Positions 35,401-43,846 of a DNA stretch of 56,136 nt are shown here, in pieces; the stretch's first letter is position 1; every line of letters begins with the position of its first letter. The position numbers were made by a program, and so were the translations under genes. The notes beneath the pieces were generated by a model that was not told the origin of the DNA, made no database searches, and saw nothing but the letters and a program-made list of their open reading frames with translations. Origin of the DNA: Fidelibacterota bacterium (lineage in GTDB: Bacteria; Fidelibacterota; UBA8477; JABMPR01); the NCBI GenBank assembly GCA_024278595.1, contig JAJRSW010000004.1, forward strand, positions 1 to 56,136. The letters are read 5' to 3'.

Positions 35401-38400
35401 TTTCTGCATCTACCGTGGACGGCATCGCATTCAGCACCCTGGTGTCTGATACAGTTATATTTGAAGCCGTCACTGCTACACCCTATGCCAGAGCACTTTT
35501 TTCAGAAACTGAATATGCCTCTGATACCACAGAGGTAGTTTTCTTGATTGGTGCTTTTGATGGCGTGATCTATGACTATACGGGCAATCCGGTCACGGAT
35601 GTTCGTGTGGAATTGAGATATGCAAATACGGGAGAGTACGCTGGTCATGATAGTACCAATGCTGAAGGTTACTATCTCATTCCAATCTATGAGGATGACC
35701 TCTACCAAATCATTTATACCCTGATCGGTGAAGATGGCAACACCTATGAGACGATCCAGGAAATTGTCATTGAAACGCCGAATGAAGGATCTTTGACCAC
35801 CAACCTCAACTCTGTTTCGGGTTGGTTGTATGATGAGATCACTGGTGAAATTATCCAGGAGGATAGCATCCTCGTCATCGTAGTCGGTGATCCTGATACC
35901 ACGGGTCTCGGTAAAGCTGCTGATCATTTTACTGATTCGACCTATACCGATACTACGGGTAAGTTCTTCTTTACCAATCTGCAGCCAGGTCAGTACACTG
36001 TGGAGGTGGTCTATAATGGGATCAGTTCGTATAGCGATGGTGCCATAGACGTAAACTTGACCCTACCAGGTCTGTATGTGGTTAACGCGAATATCACACT
36101 CAGAGCCTCGCCGTTTTATATCTACAAATTAGTTGACAAGGTCGAAGCGGCAGTGGGAGACACACTCCACTACAATATTTATTTGGGAGCTCAAGAAGGC
36201 ATCACCTTTAACGACTCCGTTTTCATCATTGATTATCTTCCTGCCGGTCTTGACCTAATCGAAAGTTCAGTCCAGACAGGATTGAGCACCAGTTATGATG
36301 GCCTGGACCCCTTTACCAATCAGCTGAAGTTCAGTAGAAGTGATCTGCAGATAGCTGATTCAGTACACATTCATTTTGAGGCCAAGATCACCATTGATGC
36401 TGGTTTAGGCTGGATCGAGAACAGGGCTTTGGTGGCCAGTACCATGGATAGTACCTGGAGCGACCGTAATCCGAACTCTCAGGCCAAGACAAAAATTATT
36501 TTCCCATTCCTCAAGGTTACAAAGCAGAGCAATCGTCGGGTAATTGAGGTCGGTGATGTGATTACTTACACCGTGAAGGTCACCAATACCAGTTCCGATG
36601 ATTTTGTCCACGACTTTGTCCTGGAAGACGTCCTGCCCTACGGCTTCAAGTATCGTAAGAATTCAACCTACTGGAATGGCAATAAACTGGCGGATCCCAA
36701 TATTCAGGAAGCCATCGGCAAACGCTTATCCATGACCTGGGTGGTGGGCGATACCTTGCAGCCTGGTGATACCTATACCATGAAATACCGGGTCATCTCT
36801 GGTATGCTCAGCCGCGAAGGGGTCAATACAAATGAGGTGATGGCACGTGCCCACACTCTCTTAGGATTCCCGGTAATCTCAAATCTGGCAACCGCTGATG
36901 TGCTGGTGAAACCTGGTTTATTCAGTGATCGGGGTTTGATCATCGGTAAGGTTTACTATGATACGAACGCCAACCATATTCATGATGATAATGAAGCAAC
37001 GGCTAAAAATGTTGAATTGATCATGGAAAATGGCGCCCGGATCATCACCGACGAATTTGGTAAATACAGCGTACCTGAAGTAACTGCCGGCGTCCATGTC
37101 ATTCGGGTTAATGAAAACACGCTCCCGCTCCTGTCAGAGATCATCCTGGATTCTCCAGACTATCTGGGAGATACGCGGAGTAAACTGGTTCGAGTAGCTG
37201 CCGCTGGTATCGCGAAAACAAATTTTGCCTTACGTGAGATCGCCGTTCCCGGAATCGTTACCGGAACAGTTTTCTATGATATGAATGGCAATGGTGTCCG
37301 TGATCCTGATGAAGATATTCAACCGAATGTGATGATCATCCTGAACGATTCTGACCTGGTGATGACCGACAGTCTTGGACAGTTCATATTTGCAAAGGCA
37401 CCACTTGGTGATCTGCAACTTCGTGTTGATGAAAGTAGTCTACCATCCTACGGATCACTTTTCAGCCAGGATACATCAGTTGATTCTACTGGTCTATTAT
37501 CCAATGCTTGGAATATGACAGTTTTCTCTGGAGACAGTGTGAACCAGGATATTCCAATCCAAAAATTAGAGCTTTTCAGTGTGTTGAGTAAAGCGTCCAC
37601 GCTTGAAATGAAAACTGAGATGCTCACCGAAGAATTCAGACTGCTGGTCTATAAACCTTGGACGCTGCTCATCCGGATCGGATTTAGATCGGGCTCTGCC
37701 ACCCTGCAAAGTGAGATCTTCAATGAGCTGAGAAACATTGGTGACTTAATGAAGTGGCAGACGCAGATCAATCTCGATATTAATGGTCATACCGATAATC
37801 TGCCCGTTGCGCCAGGTAGTGGTTTTATCGACAATCAGGAATTATCAGAATCCAGAGCTTTGGCCATCCGTAACTATCTGATCCAGACCATGGGCATTAG
37901 TGGTGATCGGATCCGTGCCTTTGGGCATGGAGATACCCTGGCCATGGCTGACAACGGCACAGCTGAAGGGCGCACCTTGAATCGTCGCGTTGAGCTGGTA
38001 TTCTTTAATGCCGCTGAAGAAGATTCGGAATACGATCAATTAGAGTTCATGTATAATATTGACTATACCGGAGAGATCTCAGTCAGTGATATTCGTTTTC
38101 ATCAATCACTGCCACCTGGATTTATCTACAATCCTGGTACCGCCACCTTGGACTCGGTCCATCAGGAACCAATCGCCCATGAGAATAATTCTGACATCTG
38201 GACGTTTGGCAACTGGAATTCCGAAAAACATACCGCTTTTGACATGTCCATGGAACCGGATGACTTTGATCTGATCCAGAATACCGGGATCGTTTCAGCC
38301 TATCTCGATCTCATGGATTCAGATGGAAATGTGGTTGTGACCGACACCCTTGAGACCCGTATTTCCACTCTGATCGAGGAGCTCTCATTCAACATGATCC

Positions 38401-39227
38401 TGGAAGGGACCCAGTTCGATGTTGGGTCAGCTGACCTGAAACCATCCGCCTATCCAAGTCTCCAAAAAATGGGTAAATTTTTGGCTTGGCAACCGGATAT
38501 CACCGTGGTCATTGAAGGTTTTACCGATAGTCGCGGTAGTCTTGAATTCAATATGCTGCTTTCTGAATGGCGGGCCGTCAGTGTGAAAAACTTCCTGGTT
38601 GAGAACTATGCTGTGAATCCAGATAATATTTTCACCCATGGTCTGGGTCCCCACTACCCTACAGGCGACAATGAAACCTGGCTTGGTCGGGCTGAAAATC
38701 GCCGGGTTGAGGTATTGGTGAATGCCGAAGTTGGTGAAGCCGCCCTGCTGGAACTTGATGTGATCAAAGAATCCCTAAAACGGACAATTACTATTCCAGT
38801 CGATCCTTTAGAAACAATGGATCCAGATTCTGCTCTGGCACTGCCAGCGGGACAATCCTCTACCGTATTGTTTAATATGAGCTTCCCGGCTTTTGCTGGA
38901 GCCGATTCCATGGCAATTACGCTGGCACTGCCTTTTGATCTGGAGTATGTTGATGTAGCCGGTACCCTTAAGACCTGGGGGCAACCCGTCGACCAGAACA
39001 CCTTTGAAGCAATACCAGCGGTCCAGATCTATGCTGCTGACGATGTTGTGGGAGAGCGGATTCTCAAGCTGAATGTCATACTCTTTAAAGATGAAGTACC
39101 TTTATCCAGCAATATTGAGCGAACATTGAAACTAGACTATCAAGCAATGAATGAGCTGGAAGAGCACCCTGACGCAATAGATACTGCAGCAGAAAATATT
39201 GAAGAACCGGATGTGTCAAATGAATAG
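32487..39227 (+). CDS. Giant surface protein: DUF11 repeats, SdrD-B/carboxypeptidase-like modules and two OmpA domains
   Basis: 2246 residues with signal peptide MRRFLALISLMGAVVFGQ. After a short VPVGTEIINVAQSSY module come seven DUF11 repeats starting near residues 52, 177, 294, 413, 533, 652 and 799; a Big_1/invasin-like domain (about 917); two carboxypeptidase-regulatory-like domains (about 1022 and 1109); two more DUF11 domains (about 1208 and 1341); two SdrD-B-like domains (about 1484, YYDTNANHIHDDNE; about 1589, FYDMNGNGVRDPDED); OmpA domain 1 (1725-1842); a DUF11-like spacer; OmpA domain 2 (1968-2082); and a beta-rich tail. OmpA domain 2 keeps the peptidoglycan-binding TDSRG and Arg; domain 1 has HTDNLP and an ESRA helix. 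It would anchor a long extracellular rod to peptidoglycan. The next gene overlaps its stop by eight bases. Confidence 0.85.
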   Translation: MRRFLALISLMGAVVFGQVPVGTEIINVAQSSYQDGGGATFVDNSNTVITTVTEGYQLAIAKTVSATVTAPGEILTYTITVSNTGNISPEPFNVTDTISSGFDIISSTPPADISGQVVVWSAAEIAAGQTMIFELEVMADAGLPADEVFSNIAWLAVQDGFELVSDPVEVTIGAQSDLTITKLVAEPFSSIGDTVHYTINVYSTGNILSTGTVVSDVLPEHVTFAGASHAGTLSNGTVTWVLSDLAPGDTMSLSLDVIVAGTMPVNTDLTNMAVVENDQGVSEAASITSTANPWIQSITKWAEDLEYAFADTVEFVITIDNSSINPVNGINVLDTLPEPLQYVSTSHGGDFADGVITWNLGTLNAGNVLNLRVVTTVGSLLEARPEITNRAWISTANAGSNHSDHIVSLAAFPELQLEKLAPQAVTAGDFLVYTFIMNNTGNSMAHDVVLRDTLPEYLVFDTSTRDFDYDEASHSILWTLGELASGGTDTLRVTTYVAYPIIDETILENTAYLSCIEGSSSQSTVITVVQSAPGLKMEINGIHTVMSGDTIVYRIDYNNNGTEIATGLVLRDTLSTLVEFLGASLSHTYNDASRIIRWNLEDMVPGDSGSVNVTVRVRDEINYSTQLLNGALISCDQENQDVAVHIATVRAPLMNIELVGDTSYVLAGDMIRYDLSFSNVGDTTATNVVVVDTLPREVSFLSATNNGVYDSTSHSITWFVGDLEPAGSNTAYSRKSGGAEVETLDRISRFQDPDTTYIVDVAVNYPLPNGMELYNTAHIFSDENLQASATWLAIVVASPEFLFTKTAELEVFPGDTIHYQLDYANYGTDHASGISILDTLDSRLVFLGATGDYIYDAASHSLSWYVGALDVEDTGSFQITTIVDGMLEHGAQVGNRAWLVSNEVEDLPTEAITSNILPLSVVLNAQPRSILGNGASTSTLAAHVYSFLGNPVPDGVNVNFYTDNGTIPDTVFSASTVDGIAFSTLVSDTVIFEAVTATPYARALFSETEYASDTTEVVFLIGAFDGVIYDYTGNPVTDVRVELRYANTGEYAGHDSTNAEGYYLIPIYEDDLYQIIYTLIGEDGNTYETIQEIVIETPNEGSLTTNLNSVSGWLYDEITGEIIQEDSILVIVVGDPDTTGLGKAADHFTDSTYTDTTGKFFFTNLQPGQYTVEVVYNGISSYSDGAIDVNLTLPGLYVVNANITLRASPFYIYKLVDKVEAAVGDTLHYNIYLGAQEGITFNDSVFIIDYLPAGLDLIESSVQTGLSTSYDGLDPFTNQLKFSRSDLQIADSVHIHFEAKITIDAGLGWIENRALVASTMDSTWSDRNPNSQAKTKIIFPFLKVTKQSNRRVIEVGDVITYTVKVTNTSSDDFVHDFVLEDVLPYGFKYRKNSTYWNGNKLADPNIQEAIGKRLSMTWVVGDTLQPGDTYTMKYRVISGMLSREGVNTNEVMARAHTLLGFPVISNLATADVLVKPGLFSDRGLIIGKVYYDTNANHIHDDNEATAKNVELIMENGARIITDEFGKYSVPEVTAGVHVIRVNENTLPLLSEIILDSPDYLGDTRSKLVRVAAAGIAKTNFALREIAVPGIVTGTVFYDMNGNGVRDPDEDIQPNVMIILNDSDLVMTDSLGQFIFAKAPLGDLQLRVDESSLPSYGSLFSQDTSVDSTGLLSNAWNMTVFSGDSVNQDIPIQKLELFSVLSKASTLEMKTEMLTEEFRLLVYKPWTLLIRIGFRSGSATLQSEIFNELRNIGDLMKWQTQINLDINGHTDNLPVAPGSGFIDNQELSESRALAIRNYLIQTMGISGDRIRAFGHGDTLAMADNGTAEGRTLNRRVELVFFNAAEEDSEYDQLEFMYNIDYTGEISVSDIRFHQSLPPGFIYNPGTATLDSVHQEPIAHENNSDIWTFGNWNSEKHTAFDMSMEPDDFDLIQNTGIVSAYLDLMDSDGNVVVTDTLETRISTLIEELSFNMILEGTQFDVGSADLKPSAYPSLQKMGKFLAWQPDITVVIEGFTDSRGSLEFNMLLSEWRAVSVKNFLVENYAVNPDNIFTHGLGPHYPTGDNETWLGRAENRRVEVLVNAEVGEAALLELDVIKESLKRTITIPVDPLETMDPDSALALPAGQSSTVLFNMSFPAFAGADSMAITLALPFDLEYVDVAGTLKTWGQPVDQNTFEAIPAVQIYAADDVVGERILKLNVILFKDEVPLSSNIERTLKLDYQAMNELEEHPDAIDTAAENIEEPDVSNE

Positions 39228-42200
39228 ACTGTTTAAACTTGTAGCGGGTCTACTCTTGTCGACGGTCATTTTCGGCCAGGTGATCATACTGGAGCCAAAG
39301 GATGGTGCTGTTAGTAGAATTAATCATATCTCCGTCACCATTGCTGGTAAGGCTGGAGCACCGGCATCCCTCTTTATCAATAATACAGGAACGGCTCAGG
39401 AGATAGTCCGCATTGATGGTTTATTGGACTTTGTAAATATTGAGGTTCCAGTTGGTCCGGTAATTATCAGAGTGGAAGCAGAAGGTGCCAGTGGGCGTAT
39501 TTTTACCGCAGAACGCAGCATTCATATTCTGGGACCGGTCAAACAGATAAAGAATCTGTCCGGGCCAATTGGCTTAGCTGCTGATGGGCGCAGCACTGGA
39601 GATTATACATTTGAGTTACAGGATGAGTGGGGTTACAGACTCCACCATATCAGCAATGCCACAGCGCGGATCTCAGCGGGAGCGATCCTGACCGAAGACA
39701 TCGATAAAGAAACCAGCGGTACCCAGATCAAAGCTGAGGAAGGTCTGATCAGCTTGACAATTCAAGCTGCCTTAGAAGCGACCCAACGTGCTACTCTGGA
39801 AATTCAGTCCCGCGAACATACCGCAAGTTTTCCGGTTCATTTCGCCATTCCCGAAGAGCCTGTTCTGGTGGTAGGAACCCTGAATGCCGGGCTATCCACT
39901 TTGGCCAAGGATCAGGATCCGAACAGTTTACCTCACTTTGGGCTCATCAATATCAACAACACCACCCTGGGGGATCATGCCCTCCTGGGTGGGCGGGCAG
40001 CCTTTTATGCCAAGGGGAGCATCAAACCCGGACTACGATTAACGGCGTCCCTCGATACGGACCGCGGGTATATGGATCAACTTTTTGTCGATGTGGATCC
40101 TGAAGAGTTGTATCCGGTTTTTGGAGATGCCAGTTCCATCAGCTACGATGCCCAGAGTCGCTCAAAACTCTATGCGAGACTGGAACAAAACGAATCCTTT
40201 GTCATGTTTGGCGACTTTAATACGAATATGACAGACAATGAATTCACCGCCTATAACCGAACTTTCAATGGTGCTCTGGGGAGCTATCTGTACAAAGATC
40301 ACCAGGTTCAGTTCTTCGGTACAATCACCGATAGATCCATGGAGCAAGAGGAGGTCAGGGGCGAGGGTATCAGTGGGTTCTATTATCTGGGGAATGCCAG
40401 TTTAACCCGGTTCTCTGAGAAAATCCGGATCGTCACCAAGGATCGCTACCACCCGGAAATCATCCTGGATACCAGGAATCTGACGCGCTTTTTTGACTAT
40501 GATATTAATTATGTGGATGGAACCCTGATGTTCAAGCAACCCGTTGCATCCATAGATGCCGCAGGAAATCCGATCTTTATCGTCATTGCTTACGAATATC
40601 AGGGGTCCAGTTCCCGATCCTGGATCGGTGGATTGCGCCATAAGAGTACTTTTGGCGAGCAGAAAAAGATCGCTGTTGGTGCAACCATCATCGCTGAGGA
40701 ACGGGCTACGGCAGGTTATTGGCTGTATGGACTTGATGCCAAGGTCCCGGTGAACGATCAAATCACTATCGCTGCTGAAGTGGCCCAATCCCGTACTCCG
40801 GATGACTTTACCGACTCTAGCTCTGTTGGTACCGCCTTTAGAACCGAGCTTAGTTATGACCCCCTGCAAGAGCTGAATTTCAAGGGCTATATTCGGGCAG
40901 TTGGTGATGAGTTTTCCAATTCCTCCCAAGTGGGTGGCAATACAGAACGTGGATCATTTAAATACGGGGTGAATGCCAGGTATAACTCCAATAAATATGG
41001 ATTAATAAGCTCAGAATTCTATGAGCAATCCGGGACCATGGGAACCAGCAACTCGACCAACAGTCGCATATTCAACCTGCAGTTGGAACGTCGGATGAAT
41101 GAAAAGGGAACCCTGAAGCTGGGTTACGAAAATGCCTTCCGAGAGCGTCGGAATGCGGCTGATAGTCTGCTTAATGGAGATCATTCGAATCTGTTAAAAG
41201 CACAATATAATATTTTATTGTTGGATCATATTCAAGCAGTTGTTGAGCACGAACAAAATATGAACCTGAATAATCGGACCAAACCAACCAATACCAGTGT
41301 GGGACTAATCTATCCCATTACAGAACAATTGGAGGTTTATTGGAAATACCGCTTTATCCAGGGGACTGGTGTCAATCGGCAAAGTGTGCTTGGCTTTCGA
41401 TCCAAAGTGGGTGAAAACACCGATATCGAAGGAAAATATGAGATCGGTGGAATTACCGGTGATCAACGGAATCGCGCCAGTCTCGGTTTGAACAACAAGT
41501 GGTACCTGAGAGAGGACTTGATCGTCAATATCTCCCTGGAAAATACAGCCACCGTAGACTCATTTGAAATTCCAACTCCCAGCCACCAGGCCATGGCTGT
41601 TTCCTTTGAATTTCTGCCTGACGATCCCTGGAAAGCAATTGGAAAATATGAAGTTCGTGACGATATAAGCAGCCTGCAGCGGGTGATCGCCCTGGGTGGT
41701 GATATGCGAATATTTGCCGGTTTTGGAGCTATTGTCAAGATTGACCACTGGGAAAACCGCTATAAAGGGTTGAATGCCGGCTCACAAACCCGTGAGAATT
41801 TACAAGCGGGGATCGCCTACCGGCCTGAAGAGAACGACAAGATCAATGTGTTGGCGAAGCTGGCCTATGTGTCAGACCGCAATACCCATATTGCCATACC
41901 TGAACGGCAGGATCGCTACATTTTATCGGCGCACTCCTACTATCAGTATGATTCCCGCATCGGGATCGGATCCCGCTTTGCGACGCGCTTTGTTTTGGAT
42001 GAAAATGCTGCTTTTGATGAGAACGTGACTACCCAGACCTATTTCTTCCAGTCCCGGGGTGAGTATGCCTATGACCTGAAATATAGTGCTATTCTGGACG
42101 TCCGATATGTCTATATGCACCCCTTACAGGAGGGCTCATTTGGTTTGGCAGCAGAGCTTGATTATCTGGTCATGAAAAATCTCCAGTTTGGTGTCGGCTA

Positions 42201-42312
42201 TATCCTGAAAAATTATTCTGACAGTGATTTTGGTTTTCTGGATTATCAATACCATAATCTTTACTTCACCCTGCATGCCAAATTCTCGGAGGATATCTTT
42301 AACTGGCGCTAG
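39220..42312 (+). CDS. Large outer-membrane beta-barrel protein of the surface locus
   Basis: About 1030 residues from MNRLFKLVAGLLLSTVIFGQ, a clean signal peptide. The start overlaps the giant gene, and longer starts at 39199 or 39211 are less likely. Residues about 20-110 are Ig-like. About 115-210 resemble a Big_1-type domain (GLAADGRSTGDYTFELQDEWG). From about 220 to the end, alternating aromatic/polar strands indicate an outer-membrane barrel of many strands. The landmark EELYPVFGDASSISYD with LYARLEQNESFVMFGDF and the block INYVDGTLMFKQPV ... NPIFIVIAYEYQ recur, as I recall, in poorly annotated outer-membrane proteins next to DUF11/OmpA proteins in other phyla. No TonB plug is seen. It may export or dock the giant protein; that is inference from position. 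Confidence 0.75.
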   Translation: MNRLFKLVAGLLLSTVIFGQVIILEPKDGAVSRINHISVTIAGKAGAPASLFINNTGTAQEIVRIDGLLDFVNIEVPVGPVIIRVEAEGASGRIFTAERSIHILGPVKQIKNLSGPIGLAADGRSTGDYTFELQDEWGYRLHHISNATARISAGAILTEDIDKETSGTQIKAEEGLISLTIQAALEATQRATLEIQSREHTASFPVHFAIPEEPVLVVGTLNAGLSTLAKDQDPNSLPHFGLININNTTLGDHALLGGRAAFYAKGSIKPGLRLTASLDTDRGYMDQLFVDVDPEELYPVFGDASSISYDAQSRSKLYARLEQNESFVMFGDFNTNMTDNEFTAYNRTFNGALGSYLYKDHQVQFFGTITDRSMEQEEVRGEGISGFYYLGNASLTRFSEKIRIVTKDRYHPEIILDTRNLTRFFDYDINYVDGTLMFKQPVASIDAAGNPIFIVIAYEYQGSSSRSWIGGLRHKSTFGEQKKIAVGATIIAEERATAGYWLYGLDAKVPVNDQITIAAEVAQSRTPDDFTDSSSVGTAFRTELSYDPLQELNFKGYIRAVGDEFSNSSQVGGNTERGSFKYGVNARYNSNKYGLISSEFYEQSGTMGTSNSTNSRIFNLQLERRMNEKGTLKLGYENAFRERRNAADSLLNGDHSNLLKAQYNILLLDHIQAVVEHEQNMNLNNRTKPTNTSVGLIYPITEQLEVYWKYRFIQGTGVNRQSVLGFRSKVGENTDIEGKYEIGGITGDQRNRASLGLNNKWYLREDLIVNISLENTATVDSFEIPTPSHQAMAVSFEFLPDDPWKAIGKYEVRDDISSLQRVIALGGDMRIFAGFGAIVKIDHWENRYKGLNAGSQTRENLQAGIAYRPEENDKINVLAKLAYVSDRNTHIAIPERQDRYILSAHSYYQYDSRIGIGSRFATRFVLDENAAFDENVTTQTYFFQSRGEYAYDLKYSAILDVRYVYMHPLQEGSFGLAAELDYLVMKNLQFGVGYILKNYSDSDFGFLDYQYHNLYFTLHAKFSEDIFNWR

Positions 42313-42318
42313 TACCGC

Positions 42319-42494
42319 TGATACCATATTCAGTTCCAAAGTAGCCCTATATTTTAGTGTTTAACAAACTTCATATTTTCTGCATGGCACTCGAGCTGAG
42401 TTCATCGAAGTATAGCTATAGTGAGCATTTCAAGTGAAGTAAAAGTGCAAAAGATGCAGAATGTACCGCGCGTTATGAACTGAATTTGGTATTA
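42319..42494 (+). repeat. Dispersed inverted-end repeat family C, copy 3 (intact)
   Basis: 176 bp with terminal inverted repeats TGATACCATATTCAGTTC (42319-42336) and GAACTGAATTTGGTATTA (42477-42494), 16 of 18 positions complementary. The core holds CTGAGTTCATCGAAG and TACCGCGC, shared with the other copies. It starts seven bases after the barrel gene stop. No target duplication was seen. Confidence 0.72.
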
Positions 42495-42589
42495 CATGGG
42501 CCGGATTAATAGCAGAATCTGCAATTGTCATTGTGTTCATGGATAAATTCTTTATGATGTAGGGATATTGTTAAAGCTTGAGGGGCTAA

Positions 42590-43546
42590 TTGCAGGAACA
42601 ATTACTTAAAGACGTTGAAGCGCTGGCAGCACCAGGTACCCGAAAAGTGGGTAGTCAGGGTCATGTACTGGCCCGAAAATTCTTGGTTGAGCGTATGAAA
42701 ACGGCAGGCTTGATCCCTTACTCAACTGCTGGCTATGAATTACCTTACCGCGTTGAAAATTCCAAATACACCAATTTGGCCGGTATTTTACCCGGTGTTG
42801 ATCCAGCACTGGATCCTCTCCTACTGATTGCGCATTACGATACCTGTGGTGATCAGCCCGGGGCGGATGATAATGCGGCTGCCATCGCCATCTGGCTATC
42901 TGTACTCAAAAAACTAAAAAAGCAGCCGCTTCAGAGAGAGATCATCTTCCTTTTTCCAGATGCTGAAGAGCCACCGCGCTTTCTTACCGATCACATGGGG
43001 TCCACTAATTTTTATAAGCAGCAATTGCACGGGAAAATTCATATGGGTCTGGTGCTGGACCTGGTGGGACACGATGTGCCCATGGAGGGGATGGAAGACC
43101 TGCTGTTTACCTTTGGGGCTGAGAGTCATAATTGCCTAGCTGATCTGCTGCTTGACACAAAGCTGCCGGCAGGTCTCCGAAATATTGCCACTCTAAATCG
43201 CTACGTTGGCGATCTAAGTGACCACCATGTACTCCGTGAGAATGGTCAACCCTATCTATTCTTCACTTGCGGGAGGTGGGAACATTACCATCAGGGGTCT
43301 GACACACCTGAACATCTGAACTATGGCAAGATGGAAAGTATTGTCCAGTATCTGGTTTCCCTGGTGCGAGGATTAGATCGAAGTGAATTTACTCCCACCG
43401 ATCTGAACCACGATCCTATAAAAATGGAACTAGCATTGATTAACCGGGCCATTGGTCCGTATCTGGTACAGGCTGGAATTCCCATGAACAATCGAGCAGA
43501 TATTCAGCAGTTTGTATTAGCCTGGATCCAGCAGTTTCAGCTTTAA
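42590..43546 (+). CDS. M28-family zinc aminopeptidase
   Basis: 318 residues. The start is TTG at 42590, supported by GAGGGG five bases upstream. It carries the M28 zinc ligands in order: His and Asp of LLIAHYDTCG, Asp of GADDNAAA, the catalytic Glu and ligand of FPDAEEPP, Asp in VLDLVGHD, and the late His of HQGSDTPEH. There is no signal peptide, so it may act in the cytoplasm, unlike most secreted M28 enzymes. The family also includes glutaminyl cyclases; the sequence FFTCGRWEHYHQGSD at the last ligand is compatible with either activity. It is a single gene flanked by repeats. Confidence 0.82.
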   Translation: MQEQLLKDVEALAAPGTRKVGSQGHVLARKFLVERMKTAGLIPYSTAGYELPYRVENSKYTNLAGILPGVDPALDPLLLIAHYDTCGDQPGADDNAAAIAIWLSVLKKLKKQPLQREIIFLFPDAEEPPRFLTDHMGSTNFYKQQLHGKIHMGLVLDLVGHDVPMEGMEDLLFTFGAESHNCLADLLLDTKLPAGLRNIATLNRYVGDLSDHHVLRENGQPYLFFTCGRWEHYHQGSDTPEHLNYGKMESIVQYLVSLVRGLDRSEFTPTDLNHDPIKMELALINRAIGPYLVQAGIPMNNRADIQQFVLAWIQQFQL

Positions 43547-43660
43547 TTTAATCTTCCTGGAGGTCGAAGACCGAAGGATCTCCCAAGTGAACAATGACCT
43601 TTGATGGAGGGTCAAGATTCTTCATTTCACTCAGAAAGTCTAACGCTAGAATCCACCAGA

Positions 43661-43768
43661 ATATTAATCCGGCGGATAATAAGTGTGTCTCCCTGAGCTC
43701 GTCGAAGGGCCCACACACGCGGTTTAAATGAAATCCAGCTTAACATTAATGTCCGTCAGTTTAATAGT
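43661..43768. repeat. 108-bp dyad repeat family B, copy 2
   Basis: Nearly identical to 22369-22477: four substitutions just after the central CCCTGAGCTCGTCGAAGGG, one single-base gap and one C/T change. It lies between the convergent M28 and apbE genes. The rest of this gap (43547-43846) has only short CTTCCTGGAG-type repeats and no gene. Confidence 0.78.
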
Positions 43769-43846
43769 CTTCCTGGAGCGTAGCGAAGGATCCCCCCGCT
43801 ACTAGAAATCAATTACAACCCAAAATGAGGTTAAACTCAGCCCTAG

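Noticed and set aside
36405-36850. Possible frameshift or gene boundary within the giant gene
   Set aside because: The frame stays open and DUF11 domains continue normally on both sides, so it is a single gene.
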